64,000 bases of DNA, taken from NCBI GenBank assembly GCA_028095005.1, contig CM051460.1, positions 113,557,039 to 113,621,038 on the forward strand, read 5' to 3'. Positions within the stretch are counted from its first letter, which is position 1. Each line of letters opens with the position of its first letter. This DNA comes from Rhynchospora pubera. Taxonomy: Eukaryota > Streptophyta > Magnoliopsida > Poales > Cyperaceae. Made by a program: the position numbers and the translations under genes. Below the pieces are notes generated by a model. It made no database searches. It had not been told where the DNA came from and saw nothing but the letters and a program-made list of their open reading frames with translations. Below are positions 57,241 through 64,000 of the stretch, one piece after another.

Positions 57241-57904
57241 TGTTACATTATTTTCATATAGGCTGACGAGTCTATATGGAAAGTATCTAAATTAAGCGTG
57301 GGCTGATTTGTTTGGTATTCAAGTTTCTATTAATTATGGTAATAGACTAAATTTGGCTGTAAAAGAATAGCAGATTTTGTGCAATAGATGCGTTGCCTTT
57401 TATAGGTGGTTATATTTAGAAACATTGCTTAATTAAGATGGTTAATTAAGGCATTGTTTGGAGGCCAAGAAGCCTTTGGCTCTCTATATATAAAGGGGTT
57501 GGTCCCCAAGGGACAAGACATCCATGAAACAACGTGATTGCTGCATACATGAGTTGATAGCAGCAACTCTGCCCCTCTTTCTAGTTATTCCATCGATTAG
57601 AGAGAGATAGTGTTTTGCTTTTAGACGTAAGGCATCAAATGGCGTGTCTTGATCCTTTGGAAGACTTCCTCCCAACCTTGGTGGTGATCTCACAACACTA
57701 AGGACTTTAGAAACAAGCAAGACGTGCTCAACATCAAGATTTATACAATAGCAATGGAATTAGGTAAGCTTCCGCTCATGATTTAGTTTTCTTGTGTTTT
57801 GGAACAGTCCGTTCCACTGCTGGTTCTGCGAGTTCATGTTTTTATGGTTTTGCTATTTGATCTGCTAGAATTGTTATTCCTTTGGCTTTAATGCAAACCC
57901 AACA
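57241..57904 (+). mobile_element. Copia 5' LTR, 664 bp
   Basis: Starts TGTTACATTATT and ends CAAACCCAACA (TGTT...AACA). The target repeat ACCAA is at 57236-57240. Almost identical to 62456-63119, which has the same length. Contains TATATATAAAGGGG near 57486 as a likely LTR promoter. Confidence 0.9.
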
Positions 57905-57906
57905 AG

Positions 57907-57919
57907 TGGTATCAGAGCC
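57907..57919 (+). other. Primer-binding site, initiator-Met tRNA
   Basis: TGGTATCAGAGCC two bases after the LTR is the standard complement to the 3' end of plant initiator-Met tRNA. Confidence 0.95.
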
Positions 57920-60627
57920 ACTCGTCATGAGCTAGTAGAATAACACAAAATTTGGATCTAATTGCTTGATTTTGTGAGTTTTGAATTGGTATGAACTGTT
58001 TCTTGATATTCTGGCATTTATGGCGGTCCGTTTCCTGGCTCGAACGGACCGTTCCACTTTTTTTTGACAAAATTGATTATGAACTGTTTTTTTTAATTGT
58101 TTATGATTTGTTTGATTGAGATTTGTGCCAGAATTGTTGTTTGTAATTGCTAAATGGACCCAAAGGGCTACAACTTGAACTGTTATTGAATTGTTTGATT
58201 TTATTTAGCCCTTTGTTATATTTCAAGTTGATTTGAAATTGCAATTGCTTGAAAAGATTTTGAAAATTAAGTTAAAGTTTTGGAAAACTCAAAATCTTTT
58301 AAAATCTGACCTAATTGGATGATTTAGATTTAGAGTAGATTGTCAGGTTATGAGAGAAATCATTAGGGTTTCTCGACCTAGTTTAGGACGACATCTATCT
58401 ACTTCTCTGCGGTTTTCAAACGGACCGTCCTAGAATTGGGGCAGACCATTCTAGATTCAGTTTTGGTTGCAAACTGCTTAGGTATTGATCAGATCTTAAG
58501 GGGGCGGATTGGTCCACTACCAGGACAGTCCGTTCCAGAACCAGAATTGTTAGGTTTTAAGCCAAATTCAGGTTGTTTGTACTGGTTAGGTACAAATAAC
58601 GGTTTATGCATCCCTCCTCTTCTTTTCTCTGCCGTGATTTTCATTAGTAAGAGCTGTAAGCGTTGGGTTACACCATGTTGTCATGAGGACAAGTTCTGTC
58701 GCAGAAAATAAGGTCGGCGCCTAAAGTGTCCATATGACCCTGGCCTTTTCTGGGAATCTTTCCTGGATGTGGTGTAATTTCAATGGCTGCTGGCTGAACG
58801 GGAGACCACCGCTTTCTTTTCTTACCTTAATATGACCATACTGGACTGTATGGTCATATCTATCTTTGGTTCTCTTCTGGTCTATTTAGGACGGATCGTT
58901 CTCTCACCAAAACGGTCTGTTCCAGGTTTGTTGGTTCGTATGTATTCCATACGATTCAATATGTGTATACCTTAGGGTTTGCAATTGGGTCCTAAGTCTT
59001 TATCATCCTAAGTTGGTATTTAGTTAAGACTTTTCATATTAGTATTGATGTGCATAATGAAAGGTCTTGGTTTAGGTATATTTTAAGTCTAATATAAAGG
59101 TAACTTGAGTTGTATTTAGAGTTGAACCAATATTAATATCATCCCGCCAAAGTGGGCTCTCATATTAATGGTTGTTTCAATTCTCAATTACAAAGTGTAT
59201 TAAGGTATATGTAATCTTTATATTATGGATCGGCCCAAAGGAAGGACATAATTTAAAGGCTACATGTGCAATGTTTTGGTAGAATCATATGGGTAATGAT
59301 TATGAGGTTTTACATATGGTTAATTAATCGGCCCAAAGGAAGGTTAATTAATTGATATGTTATGAATAATTACATTTGATACTACACCTGGTCGATTGAA
59401 GTTTGCTTGGAGACTCCAAAGAGCACTTGCAAATGAATAAAGACTAGCAGATGGGATTTGGACCTTTATGTTGTGATTTATTGCTATACAGTTAAAGATT
59501 AATGTAAGTGCATATATCAAGTTTAAATAATCAAGCATCTTTAATATTCCAACTTAAAATTTAAGGCTCTCAGATTGGTTTGATCTTGACCATGTGTTAA
59601 GGACTGATATTCCCATTAAGGTCATAAATTAGAGTTTGACAACTCAGATTAAAATAACATGTGTCTTATGATCATTTCACCATTCTTGAGACATTAATGG
59701 GGGCAAAGTTTCTAATTTCATTAAGGCTAATTCATATAAGAAAATATTATACTTGAGTATCAAGAATAATATTATGCTTCTTGCTAAGGTACATGCATAA
59801 ATTTACTATTGAGAATTTAAGTATATTTTGACACAAAGTTTCAAGTTGTATCTCTTAATGGGATAATATGTTTTGTGCAAAATCAAAATTCTCAATTAAT
59901 AAGGATAACAGTTTATATTATAAAAAATAAAATATCAACTAAGGCAACTATTAATAAAACCCAATATAATGTGTAGACCGGATAGTTCACAATTTATATT
60001 TGGGGATATCCAATAAAACTCGGGTTTATAACCCACTTGAGAAGAAATTGGATGAAAGGATAATTAGTTGTTTAGTTGATTATGCCCAAAGATCTAGGAG
60101 TAACCAGATTATTATATCCCACAACTAAGGATTAAGTTTTAGAGACTTTGAGGGTGTTCTGGTTGAGGGGGAGAGATAACACATTAGGATATTATCTTCA
60201 AAATAAAACCATAAGTGCCAAACTTCAATAGCACCGTTACAGGACTGAAACGGACCATTTGATTATTAGTATGGAGCATAAGGGCTAAAATGAGAGACGA
60301 ACCATTTGAGGACTTAAATGGACCATCTCTCTTAGGGAATCCAAACGGACCGATTGAGGACTCAACGGACCGTTTGACTCAAACCCTATATATAAAAGTT
60401 GAACTGTTTGAGGACTCAAACGGATTCCTCTACTCAAGGGAAATCAAACGGATCGTTTGTGGATTTAGACGGACTGTTTAACTCATGAATTAAACCCCAT
60501 TTAGGATCTATGGACTTAGATTTTGGTAATGATTAAATTGAAGATAATGTTGTCAATCTACAACTGCAAAGACCTCAAGAACTAGTGCTTACAAGATCCA
60601 CTAGGGAGAAAAGACAAACAATATCGG

Positions 60628-60837
60628 ATGATTATGTTGTCTATCTTCATAAAAAGGTGGATTACTGCCATAAATAAAGAGATGAAGTTCATGTGTGATA
60701 ATGATATTTGGGACTTAGTAACATTGCCTAAAGGTAAGAAACTCATTGGTTGCAAATGGACATTTAATACCAAAAGAGATTCTAAAGACAATGTGAAAAG
60801 GCATAAGGTATATCATGTCACTAAGAAGTTCATATAA
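60628..60837 (+). pseudogene. Ty1/copia reverse transcriptase fragment
   Basis: The frame reads W-I-T-A-I-N-K-E-M-K-F-M, then N-D-I-W-D-L-V-T-L-P-K-G-K-K and L-I-G-C-K-W-T-F. This is the conserved start of copia reverse transcriptase (WxxAMxxE...TWxLVxLPxGKKxIGCKWVFK). Stops follow soon after, so it is not functional. Confidence 0.85.
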
Positions 60838-62444
60838 AAGAAATGAATTTACCATAAAGAGACTTTCTCTCTAGTCTTATTGGAAGACTCTTTTAGGGTA
60901 ATATGGCACTTGTAGCAGATTTTGGATCTTGAGTTTCATTAAATAGATGTTAAGACTATGTTCTTCAATGGAGACATTGATGATATGCGACCATCTCATT
61001 TTGAATCAGATGATACAAATAAAATGATTGCAAATTTTAAATCTATTTATAAACTCAAAATAGAAGTCTCAATCATGATGTTACAAACATCAAGTGCTTA
61101 TCTCATTTGGTTTCGAGATTAACTTGGTTAATAATTGTATATATCACAGGTCAGTGGGAGTAATATTTTGCATTAAAATATAGTTTACTACTAGAAATGA
61201 TATTATCATGTGTACTGGGCTTCAAGGTTCTCGAGCCTTTAACAAATGATAAACATCAGTTAGGTTCTCAAGTAGTATGATAAGATTAAATGCAAACTAT
61301 TAGATACCTTGTGATTAAGGCATATATATATGATACACCCCACAAATATTGACTAAATAAAGTTGGAAATAAAAGTATTCCTTTTGGTTATAAGGAATTT
61401 AAATTAAGATTGTATACATGTGGATACTGTATATAAAGATGCAAAGTCAATATCTGTACAATATGAGTATAGAACTTTGGAATGCAACCTAAATTAATTA
61501 TTAAATATGTACTTACAGTTCGAATGTCTGAAATAGGTTGAGGTCATTTCAGTATTCTGACTTCGATTTTAGTAAATGTCGTAATAACATGCAAAAGGAT
61601 AATTCCATGAAGGAACGCTTATGTATTAGCATCTTCCACAATGAAAATAAGATTTATAGTATGTTATAAAGCATTCAAATTTAGGGAGTATGATTATGAA
61701 TTTTGTCACTAGGTTGCGCATAATGAATGCTACTTAAGCATCACTATGGATATGGTGACAATAATTATATATATACTCCAACAACATGAACTTAAATAAG
61801 TTCAGGCACATTAAAACTTCAAGTTTCTTGTTGTAAATAAAAGAGTTAAGAATAATTTAATGTCAATCTAGCACATTAGAACAAAACTCCAAAATTGCAG
61901 ATCTGTTCACAATATATGGAAACACCCAATACAGTTACAGAAGCATTTTGCTTGTGTGGGTGTAAATTCAGTTGAGAGTTTATAACTTCAGTGGGAGTTT
62001 GTGTTCAGTGGGAGTGCTTGATTGGACATATATTTAGTTTTTCAGTTTATTCAGTATGTAAAGAATTTCTGCAGAAATGAATAAAGATTCAGTTTTCAGT
62101 TTTAGTTTTCATTCTAACTCTAATTAAGTTGACCTCACTTCAGTTTTGGGTGACCAATAAAGTTGGAAATAGACACGTGACAGTCACACTTACGTGTATT
62201 TTCCACACCACTTATACACATTTTAATTCAATGTCGTTCATTTATAATGATATTGTGATCATTGTGAGTTTAGTTGCGACACATTTATAGGATTAGAGAC
62301 CTGTAAATGCTATAATGTAACGAATGCTTTCTTGGTCTTATGTCATTGTGAATGATGGACGAAATTAAGGGCACAAAATTTATTACCATAAAAGTTGAGC
62401 TCATTAAAGTTAAGGACATTGGATAACACCAAACATAATAGCCC

Positions 62445-62455
62445 AAGTGGGAGAT
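62445..62455 (+). other. Polypurine tract before the second LTR
   Basis: AAGTGGGAGAT directly before TGTTAGATT, the usual plus-strand priming site of copia elements. Confidence 0.8.
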
Positions 62456-63119
62456 TGTTAGATTATTTTCATATAGGCTGACGAGTCTATATGGAAAGTA
62501 TCTAAATTAAGCGTGGGCTGATTTGTTTGGTATTCAAGTTTCTATTAATTATGGTAATAGGCTAAATTTGGCTGTAAAAGAATAGCAGATTTTGTGCAAT
62601 AGATGCGTTGCCTTTTATAGGTGGTTATATTTAGAAACATTGCCTAATTAAGATGGTTAATTAAGACATTGTTTGGAGGCCAAGAAGTCTTTGGCTCTCT
62701 ATATATAAAGGGGTTGGTCCCCAAGGGACACGACATCCATGAAACAACGTGATTGCTGCATACATGAGTTGATAGGAGCAACTCTGCCCCTCTTTCTAGT
62801 TATTCCATCGATTAGAGAGAGATAGTGTTTTGCTTTTAGGCGTAAGGCATCAAAGGGCGTGTCTTGATCCTTTGGAAGACTTCCTCCCAACCTTGGTGGT
62901 GATCTCACAACACTAAGGACTTTAGAAACAAGCAAGACGTGCTCAACATCAAGATTTATACAATAGCAATGGAATTAGGTAAGCTTCCGCTCATGATTTA
63001 GTTTTCTTGTGTTTTGGAACAGTCCGTTCCACTGCTGGTTCTGCGAGTTCATGTTTTTATGGTTTTGCTATTTGATCTGCTAGAATTGTTATTCCTTTGG
63101 CTTTAATGCAAACCCAACA
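62456..63119 (+). mobile_element. Second copia LTR, followed by another internal region
   Basis: 664 bp, TGTTAGATTATT to CAAACCCAACA. Instead of host DNA, a second primer-binding site (63122-63134, TGGTATCAGAGTC, one change) follows. Confidence 0.9.
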
Positions 63120-64000
63120 AGTGGTATCAGAGTCACTCGTCATGAGCTAGTAGAATAACACAAAATTTGGATCTAATTGCTTGATTTTGTGAGTTTTGAA
63201 TTGGTATGAACTGTTTCTTGATATTCTGGCATTTATGGCGGTCCGTTTCCTGGCTCGAACGGACCGTTCCACTTTTTTTTGACAAAATTGATTATGAACT
63301 GTTTTTTTTTAATTGTTTATGATTTGTTTGATTGAGATTTGTGCCAGAATTGTTGTTTGTAATTGCTAAATGGACCCAAAGGGCTACAACTTGAACTGTT
63401 ATTGAATTGTTTGATTTTATTTAGCCCTTTGTTATATTTCAAGTTGATTTGAAATTGCAATTTCTTGAAAAGATTTTGAAAATTAAGTTAAAGTTTTGGA
63501 AAACTCAAAATCTTTTAAAATCTGACCTAATTGGATGATTTAGATTTAGAGTAGATTGTCAGGTTAGGAGAGAAATCATTAGGGTTTCTCGACCTAATTT
63601 AGGACGACATCTATCTACTTCTCTGCGGTTTTCAAACGGACCGTCCTAGAATTGGGGCGGACCATTCTAGATTCAGTTTTGGTTGCAAACTGCTTAGGTA
63701 TTGATCAGATCTTAAGGGGGCGGATTGGTCCACTACCAGGACAGTCCGTTCCAGAACCAGAATTGTTAGGTTTTAAGCCAAATTCAGGTTGTTTGTACTG
63801 GTTAGGTACAAATAACGGTTTATGCATCCCTCCTCTTCTTTTCTCTGCCGTGATTTTCATTAGTAAGAGCTGTAAGCGTTGGGTTACACCATGTTGTCAT
63901 GAGGACAAGTTCTGTCGCAGAAAATAAGGTCGGCGCCTAAAGTGTCCATATGACCCTGGCCTTTTCTGGGAATCTTTCCTGGATGTGGTGTAATTTCAAT
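63120..64000 (+). mobile_element. Start of a second copia internal region
   Basis: Near-identical to 57905-58783, including the 91-codon open frame (63652-63927). It runs off the window. Confidence 0.9.

Larger units (their letters stand above)
57905..62455 (+). mobile_element. Copia internal region, decayed
   Basis: About 4.55 kb from primer-binding site to purine tract. A degraded reverse transcriptase frame is at 60628-60837. Gag, protease and integrase frames were not recognisable. Near 61875 a frame K-I-A-D-L-F-T resembles the end of copia RNase H (N-x-A-D-x-x-T). AACGGACCGTT-like words recur at 58043-58053, 58419-58429 and many times in 60240-60480. An open frame at 58436-58711 (91 codons, seven cysteines) is conserved in the other two copies but has no known counterpart. 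The element is non-autonomous or dead. Confidence 0.85.

Noticed and set aside
57484..57720. 78-codon minus-strand frame in the LTR (also at 62699)
   Set aside because: It is on the antisense strand of both LTRs and is kept only because the LTRs are near-identical.
1..64000. CRISPR arrays, bacterial operons, plastid or mitochondrial inserts, virus genes
   Set aside because: No regularly spaced repeats with unique spacers, no prokaryotic gene layout, and no recognisable organellar or viral coding sequence were seen.

Overview
The window is plant nuclear DNA, AT-rich, most likely from a flowering plant; the species cannot be named from the sequence. The signs are: small genes with GT-AG introns and TATA boxes, dense MITEs, a Ty1/copia element primed by initiator-Met tRNA, LINE remains and a Helitron. 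No bacterial operon, CRISPR array, rRNA gene or convincing tRNA gene was seen.

The recurring host component is a cluster of very small secreted-peptide genes. Each intact member has one exon for a signal peptide (usually M-A-T-K-A-L-P..., ending ...EAVR-T/N-L), an intron in phase 1, and a second exon for a Pro-rich tail of 30-45 residues with two cysteines. The best tails read I-G-Y-G-T-I-N-P-N-N-P ... S-P-Y-T-N-R-P-C-x5-C. This resembles the Y-x-S-Y-G-A-L start and the N-P-Y-x-R-G-C-x5-C end of RALF peptides, with the first RALF cysteine pair missing. I call them RALF-like by motif and inference. Intact or near-intact loci are at 603-1017 (+), 5586-6012 (+), 13452-14556 (-) and 30025-30795 (-), with the first exon of another at 56854 (+). 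Broken copies are at 25746-26643 (+), 39008-39735 (-) and 44567-45515 (-). Isolated second-exon-like pieces are at 21126-21253 and 52165-52292 (+), and 16920-17032 and 47963-48075 (-).

Layout. 1-6.5 kb: two tandem related peptide genes separated by a gypsy-type LTR piece and a possible CACTA-like element. 6.8-8.0 kb: LINE tail and MITE. 8.05-25.8 kb: first copy of a large direct duplication. 25.7-26.6 kb: a peptide gene broken by a deletion into a copia element. 27.3-31 kb: an older diverged peptide-gene unit. 32.07-37.16 kb: a probable Helitron carrying gene and LINE fragments. 37.2-39.8 kb: another peptide-gene unit with a truncated gene. 39.8-40.6 kb: LTR and LINE pieces at the duplication junction. 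40.60-56.9 kb: second copy of the large duplication. 57.24-64 kb: a copia element arranged LTR-internal-LTR-internal in the intron of the last peptide gene.

The start-to-start spacing of the large duplication is about 32.6 kb (8046 to 40604), so the window probably shows about 1.7 units of a tandem repeat. MITEs present in one copy and absent from the other give a relative order of events. A 5-bp target duplication (ACCAA) shared between the two copies shows that the copia insertion predates the duplication. The genes look like a birth-and-death cluster of secreted signalling peptides rather than a pathway.
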